A stretch of DNA of 64,000 nucleotides from Procambarus clarkii (GCF_040958095.1 NC_091176.1:43327969-43391968); one strand, 5' to 3'. Positions 51,801-63,930 are shown, numbered from the stretch's first letter. Made by a program: numbers and translations. The notes: generated from the sequence alone by a model not told the origin.

Positions 51801-52126
51801 GACCCCAGAGATAGGGTTCTGTGGTATAGGGGAGTCCAGGGATAGGGTTCTGTGGTAGAGGGGACCCCAGGGATAGTGTTCTGTTGTAGAGGGGACCCCA
51901 GGGATAGGGTTCTGTGGTAGAGGGACCCCAGAGATAGGGTTCTGTGGTAGAGGGACCCCAGAGATAGGGTTCTGTGGTAGATGGGACTCCAGGGATAGTG
52001 TTCTGTGGTAGAGGGACCCCAGGGATAGTGTTCTGTGGTAGAGGGACTCCAGGGATAGTGTTCTGTGGTAGAGGGGACCCCAGGGATAGTGTTCTGTGGT
52101 AGAGGGGACTCCAGGGATAGTGTTCA
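48812..52126. repeat. Large minisatellite, 30-bp unit (3.3 kb), between LINE ORF1 and ORF2
   Basis: About 110 copies of GTTCTGTGGTAGAGGGACCC plus CAGGGATAGT, with 29- and 31-bp variants that shift the reading frame. Blocks of marker variants recur (GGTAGGTAGAAGG near 50855 and 50912; GGGACCCA-GG near 50990 and 51108), showing local duplication. Minus-strand frames of over 1,100 codons are artefacts of the repeat. Confidence 0.98.
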
Positions 52127-52138
52127 CTTGGCATCTGG

Positions 52139-52370
52139 TTATTCAGTCAATAACCCACAGTCAGTGAGGAGAGATCTGAGGTGCGCCTCAGTGGTTATTT
52201 CATAGGTCTTCCCAGTGTCAGACTTCTTAGCTAGTATTTTACCACCTCTTACAAAACAATGTTTAATTGGTCCATTGGAATTTTTACGAACTTGATGTAG
52301 TTTAAATAAAAGATTTTGTCTGTTCCTATTCAACTGAAGTGACAGTGAAGATATAAGCATTTTTATTGTT
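52139..52370 (-). pseudogene. LINE ORF1 C-terminal fragment
   Basis: The minus strand frame from the ATG at 52360 reads LSLQLNRNRQNLLFKLHQVR, then CFVRGGKILAKK and HLRSLLTDCGLL before a stop. This matches the conserved C-terminal block of LINE ORF1 proteins (a basic helix, then a GKI strand). Orientation and position suggest it is ORF1 of the LINE whose ORF2 lies at 45735-48440. Confidence 0.6.
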
Positions 52371-52865
52371 GATGGCTAGCTCAGGGAGTGTGAAGCCCTG
52401 CACAAATGTCAATAAATTTCGTAATTAAATTGCATATATACAAAGTAACCTTAAAGGTCTATAAGTCAGAATAAAGACAGATGTAGATGATAATGTGTGT
52501 ACATTTCAAGGAACATATATCTTACATGAAAACCCAGATATGGTTAAATAAATACTACTCCACCATCACCAGTGTCCGGACACATGAACACTACCAAGGC
52601 AACAGTGTCCAGCCAGATGGTGAACACAGGCTGCACAATCCTAATAAATTATGTAACTCTCAGAGATGCATTGATAAACGTTAATATTTTATATTTATTA
52701 AAAATACAGATATAAACTTTGTTTTAAACATTTAATGTAACAATATTTCAAGTATTAGAACCAAGATATATTTAGCATTTAACGATTTCCTATAAAGTTG
52801 CAATGATACCTTAATTGTACTTTATCATCATATTCAGACAGAAATTAACTTAAAATTTTTGTCAC
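52371..52865. other. Unassigned AT-rich sequence
   Basis: No recognised feature. Confidence 0.3.
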
Positions 52866-53281
52866 TTTAATACACAAACGCCTCCGTGGTGTCGCCTTGT
52901 CGTAGTGAGGGGCTCACATAAACCTCCCTGGGACTGGTGAGGGTTGCCTTTGTCCCCTCTCCTCCCCTCTTTGGGTGTTGTACATGCTAAAAGGCACCAT
53001 GTAGGGGCCTTGTGAGTCATCGGGCCGCCCACTGGAGGGGTCGCCCGTGAGGGGCTGCCTTAAGTGGATGGTTGGGGGTCCAGGCTGGGACAAAAGGGGG
53101 AATGGGGTCTTTGCACCAGTGAGGGAGACTGGAAGAAGCAGTAGGACTCCCCTGTTAAAAAGGGGGAGAATCGCTGGGGACGCCGCACCCTTCCTGCACT
53201 GGCCCGCATTCTGCCTCCCTGGCTGCCCTGGTAGGTGGTGTCCCGTGTTTCCAAGCCCCAGGCTTTTAAAGTGAATGCCGA

Positions 53282-53711
53282 ATGGAAACCGACACGATCT
53301 TTCTTACCCAGACTCGTGAGGTGGACGACCTTGCCCCTGAGTCGGACTGTGATGGAAGACTTTGTAGCCCTCGCTGCATTGGGCCCAGACCGAACTACTC
53401 CGACACCCCGCTCCCACCTCCTTCTTTGGTAGGGTTGAGTCCCAAGCCCTCACGGGTGACCTTGGCACGGCTCTGTCTCTCATTGTGACTACCGCACCTT
53501 TTAACCCCCTCTCTCTCTCTGGGGGTTCTCAATGCCGTCCCCACCACGGCCACACTTGATCTACATCATCTTGATTCAACTTTTCCTGACGATTTCTCCC
53601 TCCACAAACACCTTGTTGATTCGGTAGATGCCTCTGTTACTTTTAACCCCGCCCGTCTCAGTACACGTGTCGTCGCAGCTCCTTCTCAGGATGCAGCTAC
53701 CTGCTTAGCCG
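53282..53711 (+). pseudogene. I-type LINE ORF1, first part
   Basis: The candidate start at 53282 reads METDTIFLTQTREVDDLAPE. After a frame change, LDLHHLDSTFPDDFSLHKHL and FNPARLSTRVVAAPSQDAAT follow up to the insertion. No motif is diagnostic on its own; assignment rests on position and on continuity with the zinc-knuckle part beyond the insertion. Confidence 0.55.
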
Positions 53712-53718
53712 CACTGTT

Positions 53719-53743
53719 CTGCATTGGGGAGACCCCAATGCAG
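53719..53743. repeat. 11-bp perfect hairpin
   Basis: CTGCATTGGGG and CCCCAATGCAG around a 3-base loop, at or near the left edge of the insertion into ORF1. Confidence 0.85.
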
Positions 53744-53772
53744 AACGATGCATTGGGGTCTTTCAATGCTGA

Positions 53773-53775
<3 letters not shown>

Positions 53776-53840
<65 letters not shown>
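53776..53840. repeat. (TA)n microsatellite
   Basis: About 32 TA units immediately before LINE 3' end copy A. Confidence 0.95.
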
Positions 53841-53845
<5 letters not shown>

Positions 53846-54392
53846 GCTGAACTGTAATGCCAATCCTGACCTTAAAAGCTTCATTGAAGGTTGTAACAGA
53901 ACCCATGAGCACCACACCAGAAATAAATACAGTTTTGATATTCCAAGAGTACGACTTAATCAAACTAGAAATGCTCTACAAATCAAGGGACCCAGAATGT
54001 GGAATGACCTTCCCAACCATGTTAAAGACTGTACCTCTCTCAACCAGTTTAAGTTAAAAACTAAGCTATACCTAATAAATTCCCCATAACCTACCTTACC
54101 CCTCTAATGTCATCCAATGTCTGTTTTTTTTTAAAGAGCGCTGTTTGTCGACAGAATTGTATTTGTGCTGCTTTTTCAGCTATGTTTTCATTCCGTGTTT
54201 TCATTTTACTCTTTATGCTCAATTAGTATTAAGCTTTAGTCATTTAAGTTTTTTATGCCCGAAACGCTTTGCGTAATAGTGGCTTTAGGCATTGTATGTA
54301 CTAGCCCTAACTATAAATCCATCACTCTTTGTAAAATCTCTTTTATGTATTGTACCTTACCTAAATAAACATTTTGATTTTGATTTTTGATA
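53841..54392 (+). mobile_element. LINE 3' end, copy A
   Basis: The plus strand reads KTLNCNANPDLKSFIEGCNR, HTRNKYSFDIPRVRLNQTRN and LQIKGPRMWNDLPNHVKDC, the C-terminal region of the LINE family seen at 45735-48440. A stop follows, then a 3' UTR with GCCCGAAACGCTTTGCGTAA, AATAAA and a T-rich tail (TTTTGATTTTGA). It begins at a (TA)n tract exactly as copy B does at 56104. Confidence 0.8.
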
Positions 54393-55207
<815 letters not shown>

Positions 55208-55594
55208 GTCGTACCTAATAGCCAGAACGCACTTCTCAGCCTACTATTCAAGGCCCGATTTGCCTAATAAGCCAAGTTTTCATGAATTAATGTTTTTTCG
55301 TCTACCTAACCTACCTAACCTAACCTAACCTAGCTTTTTTTGGCTACCTAACCTAACCTTACCTATAAATATAGGTTAGGTTAGGTTAGGTTGGGTTGGT
55401 TAGGTTCGGTCATATATCTACGTTAATTTTAACTCCAATAAAAAAAAATTGACCTCATACATAGAGAAAAGGGTTGCTTTATCATTTCATAAGAAAAAAA
55501 TTATAGTAAATATATTAATTCAGGAAAACTTGGCTTATTAGGCAAATCGGGCCTTGAATAGTAGGCTGAGAAGTGAGTTCTGGCTACTAGGTAC

Positions 55595-55597
<3 letters not shown>
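55208..55597. mobile_element. Foldback element with telomere-repeat inner arms, copy 1
   Basis: A 390-bp non-coding element. Its outer inverted repeats of about 85 bp start GTCGTACCTAATAGCCAGAA and end TTCTGGCTACTAGGTACGAC. Inside are inverted arms of telomere-type repeat: (AACCT)n around 55306-55330, then (AGGTT)n around 55373-55395. It sits in a (TA)n tract. It has no open frame, so it would depend on another element's enzyme. Confidence 0.8.

Positions 55598-55647
<50 letters not shown>
55598..55647. repeat. (TA)n between the two foldback elements
   Basis: About 25 TA units. Confidence 0.95.
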
Positions 55648-55650
<3 letters not shown>

Positions 55651-56033
55651 GTACCTAGTAGCCAGAACTCACTTCTCAGCCTACTATGCAAGGCCTGATT
55701 TGCCTAATAAGCCAAGTTTTCATGAATTAATTATTTTTCGTCTACCTAACCTACCTAACCTAACCTAACCTAACTTTTTCGGCTACCTAACCCAACCTAA
55801 CCTATAGAGATAGGTTAGGTTAGGTTAGGTAGGGTTAGTTAGGTTCGGTCATATATCTACATTAATTTTAATTCCAATAAAATAAAATTGACCTCATACA
55901 TAAGGATATGGGAAGCTTTATCATTTCATAAGAAAAAAAATTGAGAAAATATATTAATTCAGGAAAACTTGGCTTATAAGGCAAATCGGGCCTAGCATAG
56001 TAGGCTGAGAAGTGCGTTCTGGCTACTAGGTAC

Positions 56034-56036
<3 letters not shown>
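55648..56036. mobile_element. Foldback element with telomere-repeat inner arms, copy 2
   Basis: A 389-bp copy in the same orientation, with the same outer inverted repeats (GTCGTACCTAGTAGCCAGAA; TTCTGGCTACTAGGTACGAC) and inner (AACCT)n/(AGGTT)n arms near 55750-55830. It differs from copy 1 by scattered substitutions, so the copies are not a very recent duplication. Confidence 0.8.

Positions 56037-56103
<67 letters not shown>
56037..56103. repeat. (TA)n microsatellite
   Basis: About 33 TA units, directly before LINE 3' end copy B. Confidence 0.95.
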
Positions 56104-56107
<4 letters not shown>

Positions 56108-56690
56108 GCTGAACTGTAATGCCAATCCTGACCTTAAAAGCTTCATTGAAGGTTGTAACAGAACCCATGAGCACCACACCAGAAACAAATACAGTTTTGA
56201 TATTCCAAGAGTACGACTTAATCAAACTAGAAATGCTCTACAAGTCAAGGAACCCAGAATGTGAAATGACCTTCCCAATTATGTTAAAAACTGTACCTCT
56301 CTCAACCAGTTTAAGATAAAAACTAAGCACTACCTAATTAACTCCCTGTAACCTACCTTTTCCCTATAATGTCAACCCATGTATTTTATTATTTTAAACA
56401 ATGCTGTTTGTCGACCATACTGTATTTTTACTGTTTTTCTGCCATGTTCCCCCCTTTTTTTATTTTTTTATTTTCTCAACACATTTTATACTTTAATCTC
56501 AATTAGTATTAAGTTTTAGTCTTTAGTGTTTTTCCTGCCCGAAACGCTTTGCGTAATAGTGGCTTTAAGCATTGTATGTACTAGCTCTATGTACGTACTA
56601 TTGTATGTACTATTCATCAGTATTTGTATCACCCCTTGTATGTATGTACTTTACCTAAATAAACATTTGAATTTGAATATTAAATATATC
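56104..56690 (+). mobile_element. LINE 3' end, copy B
   Basis: Nearly identical to copy A over its first 240 bp, with a few substitutions, beginning at the same base after (TA)n. The 3' UTR differs more, but has the same GCCCGAAACGCTTTGCGTAA block, AATAAA and a TTTGAATTTGAA-type tail. The I-type LINE resumes after it. Confidence 0.8.
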
Positions 56691-57870
56691 CTCAAAGCCT
56701 AAGGCCATTCTGTCCTCCAGGTGGGCACGTTTACTCGACCCCCCTCGTGGTCATCGCCGTCAGCCCCTTCGAGTTCTAAAAATCACCTTTGATAATAGGA
56801 GCCTTCCGCCCTCTATCATTCTTGCTGGTGCCAGATGCTACGTTCAGGAGTACATTCCCTCTCCTTGACTTTGCAATAAGTGCTGAAAGTTCAGGCATGG
56901 TGCTCTCAAATGCACAAGTACTGTGTATCTATGCCCCTTGTGTAGGGATGATGATCACTTTAAGTCAGAGTGCTCTTCCCCTCAGGCTCGCTAACTCAAT
57001 TGCGGTGAACCTTCTCCCGCGCGTATGTTCACTACAATCTTAAGGAAGTCGTCCTACACTTGAAACACTGGGATCGTCTGTCTTTTCCTGAAGCGAGACG
57101 CCAAGTTCGCTGTCTCACCCCTTTCACTGGCGTATCTTATGCTCGCGTGTTGCGTTCTACCTTTCCTCGTCCTTCCCACCTTACTCAGTCTCAACCGTTT
57201 CCAGGCCTTAGACACGGACACGCCCTCCTCCTCCTCCCCTGTTCCTTTACGTCCTGTCCTGAAGGGGCCCCCCTCCTGGTTCTCCATCTGGAGTTTCCCC
57301 CCTTCCTACCCAGTCTGCCATGTCTCCTGTGTCTTCTTTCCCCGATCCTTCTTCCCATCCCTCCCCCCAGTCTCTTGGCCCTCCACACCGCCTGTCTGTC
57401 CAGGCTGATATACATCATCCTCCCTGCAATCTCCATGTTGTTCACTCCCATTCATCTTCTCTTGTTGAGACAATTGAGTCTGTCACCCAGTACGTTGTTG
57501 CTGGAACACCTGTCTCTTCGAGTCAGAAACATAAGCCTGGCTCCTCTCTTTTGTCCTCCCCGGCGGGTAAGAAGGCAACACTTTCTTCCTTGCCCCCCCC
57601 CCCCACCCCTGACTCTCTCACTCCATCCCCTCCCATTTCGGTGGTCGTGCCCCCTGTCCCAGCCATGGAGGTTACTTTAGCCCCTGATTCCCTCCCCTGT
57701 TTCTGCCCCACCCCCTCGTCCTGCTGTCCCAGACCACCCCTCTCAGTTGTCTTCTCCTCCTCCGGAATCTACCCGTCCGCCTCTGGACTGTCCTCCCACT
57801 CCCTTCACTCCATCCTTACTCAATTTATAAATGCCCCCTTAACCCTGACTTTGCTGACTCTGATCCTGAT
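56691..57870 (+). pseudogene. I-type LINE ORF1, zinc-knuckle part
   Basis: In shifting frames the plus strand reads PSIILAGARCYVQEYIPSP, CNKC-stop-KFRHGALKC and CPLCRDDDHFKSEC (56930-56980), the second a complete C-x2-C-x4-H-x4-C knuckle, then a CG.. start of a third. KHWDRLSFPEARRQVRCLTP and FTGVSYARVLRSTFPRPSHL follow. The rest is a Pro/Ser/Leu-rich tail. ORF1 of I-type LINEs is a gag-like RNA-binding protein with such knuckles. Confidence 0.75.
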
Positions 57871-58256
57871 CCTGAGCTTATGCCAACTTCCATGAACTAC
57901 AACTCATGATTACACAGTTTTCACCCCTTTTTGTATGTCTCCAGGAGCCGATGCTTGGTGCTCGTCTTGGTGCTTTCGTGGTTATTCCTTTTTCTCTCCC
58001 TCCTTCCCCCAACTTTTTCTGGGGCTCATAACTCTACTGCTCTCTCGATTCGTACTAATATTCCCTTCGTCCCCCTACATTTTCCATCCTTATCCAATGT
58101 TCTGCTGCCCATGTCTTTGTCAGAGTAAATGGTATACGGTTTGTTCCATTTATCTTCCCCCCAAATGTCCCACTTTCTCTTCCTGATCCTAAGGACCTAC
58201 TGGACTCCTTGCCGGAGCCTGTGCTTCTGTTGGGTGATTTCAACTGTTGACATACC
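57871..58256 (+). pseudogene. I-type LINE ORF2 endonuclease, 5' part
   Basis: The plus strand, in broken frames, carries FVRVNGIRFVPF-like and IYLPPKCPTFS pieces and then PEPVLLLGDFNC (58213-58250), followed by a TGA codon where a basic residue is expected, then His-Thr. The GDFN motif is part of the APE endonuclease active site. The domain continues after the solo LTR at 60671. Confidence 0.75.
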
Positions 58257-60665
58257 TGTTGGGTATCTGGGGCTTTACTCACATATTGAATTATTTAATA
58301 ATGATAATTAACATAAATCGAAGGACCGCCCACTTTTGAGAAAAGAGGGAAAACATATAAAGGTGAGTATGAATTTAACACTATAGAACCAGTGCCTAAG
58401 TATGGTAATTGATTTAACAATCACTTAAAGAAAATGAATAGACTGTATTGTTAATTGATTAAAGTTAAAGCCTCAAATATCAACATTGGGGGGTTATTTC
58501 TAGACGTTCATATATATCTAGGAACCAGTGTGGTTCGTCACTAGTTCATTAAAAAGTCAGTAACATGGCAAAAACTGAACTAGAATGTAGATTCAAGATA
58601 TGACATATTAAATAATTAATATTGAAAGATTATTAAATCTTAAGAAATAATAAATGTAGATTTATTAAACACCGAGTGATAAATTCTTGCGTTAGATTAT
58701 TCCTCTTAACTATCCTATATGAATTTATATATAGAAACTACTAATAATCTTATTCAAATTTCTACGAAAACATATGTCTTAGCTGTAAGACGACTTCATT
58801 AAGTCCGTTTCGTTACTCGCACACGTGATCACAAGATTCCAATAAGGAAGAAACCAGCAGTGAACATCGTAGGTGAAGAGAGACAACTTGTTACATCCTC
58901 GCCTGCACGCTGCAATCATGGAAATATGAGTAGCATTTGATTAGGCTATGAATTATTTAAATATTCATTGATATTGAAATAAAAAGGGAAAATCAACTAA
59001 CATTGTAGTATAGGTCTTCTTGTAATATAACGACAGACTACCCACAAATACACGATCTTGAATGATGCATCAAACCAGAAAAGTATACTTAACGTGAGCG
59101 TGCGAGAACACTAAGGTCTGCCGGTATCGCATCTGTCAGTCCCTGGCGTCCACTGCTGTGTACGCGTAATTACGGGTCGTGGCTATAATTGTAGACGCGT
59201 TATTAAACAGTTGAGCACTGTTGACCACGTGATGGTATTGAATGGCGGCCGTCTGTTGAGCTACCACGCGACTAATGCTGTGCGACTCGTCAGCCACGCC
59301 AATCCTCACGTCTTGCTGTGCGACTCGTCAGCCACGCCAATCCTCACATCTTGCTGTGCGACTCGTCAGCCACGCCAATCCTCACGTCTTGCTGTGCAAC
59401 TCGTCAGCCACGCCAATCCTCACGTCTCGTCTGTGCGACTCGTCAGCCACGCCAATCCTCACGTCTCGTCTGTGCGACTTGTCAGCCACGCCAATCCTCA
59501 CGTCTCGTCTGTGCGACTTGTCAGCCACGCCAATCCTCACGTCTCGCTGTGCGACTTGTCAGCCACGCCAATCCTCACGTCTCGTCTGTGCGACTTGTCA
59601 GCCACGCCAATCCTCAAGTCTCGCTGTGCGACCTGTCAGCCACGCCAATCCTCACGTCTCGTCTGTGCGACCTGTCAGCCACGCCAATCCTCACGTCTCG
59701 TCTGTGCGACTTGTCAGCCACGCCAATCCTCACGTCTCGTCTGTGCGACTTGTCAGCCACGCCAATCCTCACGTCTCGCTGTGCGACTCGTCAGCCACGC
59801 CAATCCTCACGTCTCGTCTGTGCGACTCGTCAGCCACGCCAATCCTCACGTCTCGTCTGTGCGACTTGTCAGCCACGCCAATCCTCACGTCTCGCTGTGC
59901 GACTTGTCAGCCACGCCAATCCTCACGTCTCGCTGTGCGACTTGTCAGCCACGCCAATCCTCACGTCTTGCTGTGCGACTTGTCAGCCACGCCAATCCTC
60001 ACGTCTCGCTGTGCGACTTGTCAGCCACGCCAATCCTCACGTCTCGCTGTGCGACTCGTCAGCATTGCCAATCCTCACGTCTCGTCTGTAGTAATATGGC
60101 GTCGTACCGCTAGCGTCTCCCTCAACCCCTCTCGCATTCGCAATAGAATTTAGTAAGGACGGAGAATTCTTCTCTGTATAATTACTTACGTAATGCGTTA
60201 AAGAGAATAGGGTTGCAATTGTAGGGAATTAAATATTGTTTATATTCTCGTTAGATGGTGTTGATTAAGCACAGTGTCCTTATTAACAAGAAATCGGGGG
60301 AGAATTTCCATGGCGTTCGTATATAACAGATAAAACTGTTAAATAGTGATATTTTTAATTAATAACTCGGTTATTGGATCATTAGTGGTTATATTATCAG
60401 TAATTAATTATTATACAGAATACTGATAAAAGTAGAGAACCTTATTCAATTCTCTAACATATTGGTAATAAATATGTCTTGCTAGACAATATCTGAAGCA
60501 ATCCTGCCTCTCGATGTGGTGAGAATTTCAGCAAATGACGCGCAGATAGAAATATTAATTTATATTAGTACTACAGTTACTAAAGTTAATTGATACTGTA
60601 ATTAATATACAACAGTAGTGTATTGTGATACAATAGAGATGTATCAGTGTTGGAAATTTCCAACA
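58257..60665. mobile_element. Solo LTR (2,409 bp) with 5-bp target duplication
   Basis: It begins TGTTGGGTATCTGGGGC and ends GGAAATTTCCAACA, with inverted ends TGTTGG/CCAACA. ATACC flanks both sides (58252-58256 and 60666-60670). Removing the LTR plus one ATACC restores the LINE motif order GDFN..HTLWGDVLTNTRG, so both boundaries are exact. Long LTRs of this kind are common in BEL/Pao elements, but with no internal region the class is an inference. The same 3' end occurs at 3545-3828. Confidence 0.9.
59275..60085. repeat. Minisatellite, 38-39 bp unit, inside the solo LTR
   Basis: About 21 copies of CGTCAGCCACGCCAATCCTC plus ACGTCTCGTCTGTGCGACT. It varies at CTTGCTG/CTCGCTG/CTCGTCTG and CTCG/CTTG. 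The three long plus-strand frames here are translations of the repeat. Confidence 0.97.
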
Positions 60666-60670
60666 ATACC

Positions 60671-63600
60671 CTCTGGGGTGATGTTCTGACAAACACCCGA
60701 GGCCGCCTTCTGGAACCATTTGTCCTCTCTTCTTCCCCTATCTCTCTTCTGAATCCTGGTGAAACCACTCAAGTGAACTCTCGCACTCGCACCCTTTCCT
60801 GTCTTGATCTTTTTCTTTGCTTGTTGTCTCTTTACTTAGATTTCACGTGACGGGTTTTTAATGACCTCCATAACAGTGACCATTCCCCATCCTTGTTATC
60901 TTTTTCTCTTTTCACCCTCCCTTTTCCTTCCCTAGGTGGTAGTTTGCCAAGGCTGACTGGAGTCTATTCACCCTCCATGCTACTCTCTCCGACCTCTCCG
61001 CTCTGCCTTTCCCTCACGCCCTCCTCCTTTTTCATGATACTGTCTTCGACACTGCCTTCCTCTTTATTCCTCGCTCTACCTTCCGGGGCACGTGGAAGTG
61101 CGTTCTCTGGTGGAATGCGGACTATGTCCGCTGTAAGCGTGCAGCCTGGAATAAATACCGACGTCGGCAGACGGCTGATTCTTTTATTTTGTTTCGGAAG
61201 GCAAGAGCAGTGGCCCATAGGACCATCCGTACAGCTAAACGTGAGAGTTGGCAATCTTATGTTTCCACCATTACATCCGAAACTCCTCTACCGCAAATCT
61301 GGAAGAAAGTCCGCAAGAAGTAAGTTCGTTCCAGATGTCTCACGGTCCTTCACCTCCAGGTACTCTTGTGGCAGACCCAGTGAAGGTCGTAACCGAACTG
61401 GGTTCCCACTTTTCTACTGTTAGTTCTGGTTCTCATCTTCCTCAATCCTTCCTTCTTCTTAAGCCCGCTCTTGAATCTCATCCCTTAGATTTCTGCACTC
61501 ATCTCCACCTTCCCTATAAAGATGCCTTCTCTCTCTCTCTCTCTCTTTGAACTGCAGTCTGCCCTGGCCCTCTGCGGTTCTACGGCAGGGGGGTTGAGAT
61601 GAAATTCATTTTGAGATGCTTCGGCATCCCCCTCTTTGCACGTCTCAGTATTTACTGAGTCTGTATAATCAGGTCTGGGAGTCGTCGTCAGTCTCTGAGG
61701 ACTGGCTCAATGCCGTTGTACTGCCCTATTCGGAAACCGGGGTCTCTCGGGACATTCCCTAAGGACTTCCGCCCTATTTCCCTCACCGAGTTGTGTTAAC
61801 AAACTCTTTGAATGAGTGGACAATGTGTGTCTGATGTAGTACTTGGAATGCTTTCACCTCCTCTTCCCTTCTGAATTTGGTTTTCACAAGTGCCGCAGCA
61901 CGACTTATGTTCTGGTGAACTTGGACGTTCATATTCGCACTGCTTTTGCTGTGAAGACCTTCATTGTAGCTTTCCTTTTTGACCTGGAAAAGGCTACGAC
62001 ACCACCTGGAGATACCATATTCTGTCCCAACTTCGTTATTTTGGCCTTCGTGGTAATCTCCCTCTCTTCCTCCGAAGCTTCCTCTCTCATCGTTCCTTTA
62101 GAGTGAGGCTTGGTGCCACTCTCTCTGCCTCTTTTCGACAATACGAAGGTGTACCCCAAGGTAGTGTTCTGAGTACTAATCTTTTTCTGGTTGCCCTCAA
62201 TGGTCTTCTTCCCTTCCTTCTGGCGTCTTCTCCGCTCTCTATATCAACGATCTTGCCCTCTGTTGTCGAAGTGATGATTCACCTATCCTTAAACGGCGGC
62301 TTCAACTTGCGATTGATACTGTGTTGTCTTGGGCTCCAATCATGACTTCAAGTTCTCTGCAACTAAGACTTTTGCTGTGACTTTTACTCGGAAGCATGTC
62401 GTTCTCCGTCCCTCTTTGTCGCTTTATGGTCATCCCCTTGTGTACAAAGATTTTCCTAAGCTTTTGGGGTTAATCTTTGACACTCGTTTGTCTTGGTCAC
62501 CCCATATCTCTTACCTCCGTGTTGAATGCTCTAAGGCCCTTAACCTACTTAAGGTTTTGTCCCATACTTCTTGGGGACCGGATAGGAGTACACTCCTCTC
62601 TTTACATTCCTCTCTCGTACTGTTCAATCTCGATTATGGTTGCATTGCTTACTCTTCTGCTTCTCCTTCTACTCTTCGCCGTCTTGATCCTTGGCACCAT
62701 ACTGGGTTGCACCTCAGCTCTGGTGCCTTTCGTTCAACTCCTGCCCTCAGCTTGTATGTTGACACTCGCTTCCTGTCTCTCCAGGACCGCCGAGACCGCT
62801 ACTATCTTCGCTACCTTGCGTGGTCCTTACAACACCCTCACTCTTGCCTGTGTCGTGCTTTGACTTTTCCCCAGTCCTATAGTTCCTGTTCCCCTTCACC
62901 ATCTCCCTCTTTCTGTCTGGTTGTCTCTCCTGCAACATTCTCTTTCAGTTAGTATTACTAACATTTCTCCTCGTGTTGTTCCGTGCATGCCTCTGTGGAG
63001 GGTCCCCCTTCCTAAATATTGTAAATCTCTGACTCACATCACTAACGCTTTTACCCCTTCTACAGTTCTGAAACGCCTTTTCCTTGAACACTTATCTTCA
63101 CACTCCCACTCCGTTTCCATCTTCACCATTTGGTCTAAATCTGTGCATGGTATAGGCAACTCTGTTGTTTTTCCTGACCACACCTATATGTGTCGCCTGC
63201 TTCCGGAGACTAGCATCTTCACTGCAGAACTTTATGCTATTCTCTATGCTCTTCGTCTCCTGCTTTCTCGCTGTCAATCCTCCTTTGTGGTTGTAGTTGA
63301 CTCTCGCAGTGCCTTTATGGCTCTGGAGTCCTTTAATCCAGTCAATCTGGTGGTCGTCGAGGTTCAACATTGACTGTTTCTTATCTCCAGTAGATTTAAG
63401 ACAATTGAGTTTTGCTGGGTTCCCAGCCATATTGGTGTCTCTTTCAATGAGCGTGTGGATGCTGCCGCTCAGGAAGCTCTCCGCACCTATCCTATCTCCC
63501 ATAAAGGTATTCTTTATTCTGACTTTTACCCAGTTATTCATTCCTCCATCCTTGCCCAATGGCAGAGTTGTTGGTCTTCTGATACTGGTAACAAACTGCA

Positions 63601-63930
63601 TACTCTTAAGAGTAGTGTGTCCCCGTGGCCTTCCTCCTACCACCGTAACCGAGTGGGAAACGGTTCTGGCGAGGTTGCGTATTGGCCAGACGAGCTTAAG
63701 TGTCTCATGGACACTTAATGGAGCGCCGCCCTGCTCCTTATTGTCCTAACTGCATTATCCCTCTTACAGTTGTGCATATCCTTGTTGAATGTCTTCACTT
63801 CCAGGACGAGCGTGTCTTACTTTCCGACCGTCCCTCGCGGTCACTTGTCCCTCGATAGGATTCACCAAGAATCGGATACTTTTGATATCGTTCGCCTTAA
63901 GCGTTTGTTCTCGTATTGGCATCCTTAGTG
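60671..63930 (+). pseudogene. I-type LINE ORF2: endonuclease end, RT, RNase H, zinc finger
   Basis: Order on the plus strand: TLWGDVLTNTRGRLLEPFVL and SDHSP end the endonuclease (60670-60900). RT follows with RPISLTELC (about 61770), SEFGFHKCRSTTYVLVNLD (61870), FLFDLEKA (61970), EGVPQGSVLSTNLFLVALNG (62145), LYINDLAL (62234-62260) and KLLGLIFDTRLSWSPHI (62460). The catalytic YVDD reads Tyr-Ile-Asn-Asp, so one metal-binding Asp is lost. RNase H has IFTAELYAILYALRLLLSRC (63215) and WVPSHIGVSFNERVDAAAQE (63420), but its first TDGS is FTIW. A C-x2-C..H..C finger (YCPNC, VVHILVEC) lies near 63740-63795. Several frameshifts. Confidence 0.85.

Noticed and set aside
48780-52134. Open frames of over 1,100 codons on the minus strand
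   Set aside because: Translations of the 30-bp minisatellite; the peptide switches between three frames at 29- and 31-bp units.
55300-55830. Chromosome end or telomere
   Set aside because: The TTAGG-type repeats are only a few units long, lie in both orientations and occur in two copies of the same foldback element, with unrelated sequence continuing on both sides.
57060-57895. Leu/Pro/Ser-rich proteins of about 190-206 codons
   Set aside because: They are out-of-frame readings of the C/T-rich tail of the I-type LINE ORF1.
59211-60153. Three overlapping proteins of about 260-300 residues
   Set aside because: They are the three plus-strand frames of a 38-39-bp minisatellite inside a solo LTR.
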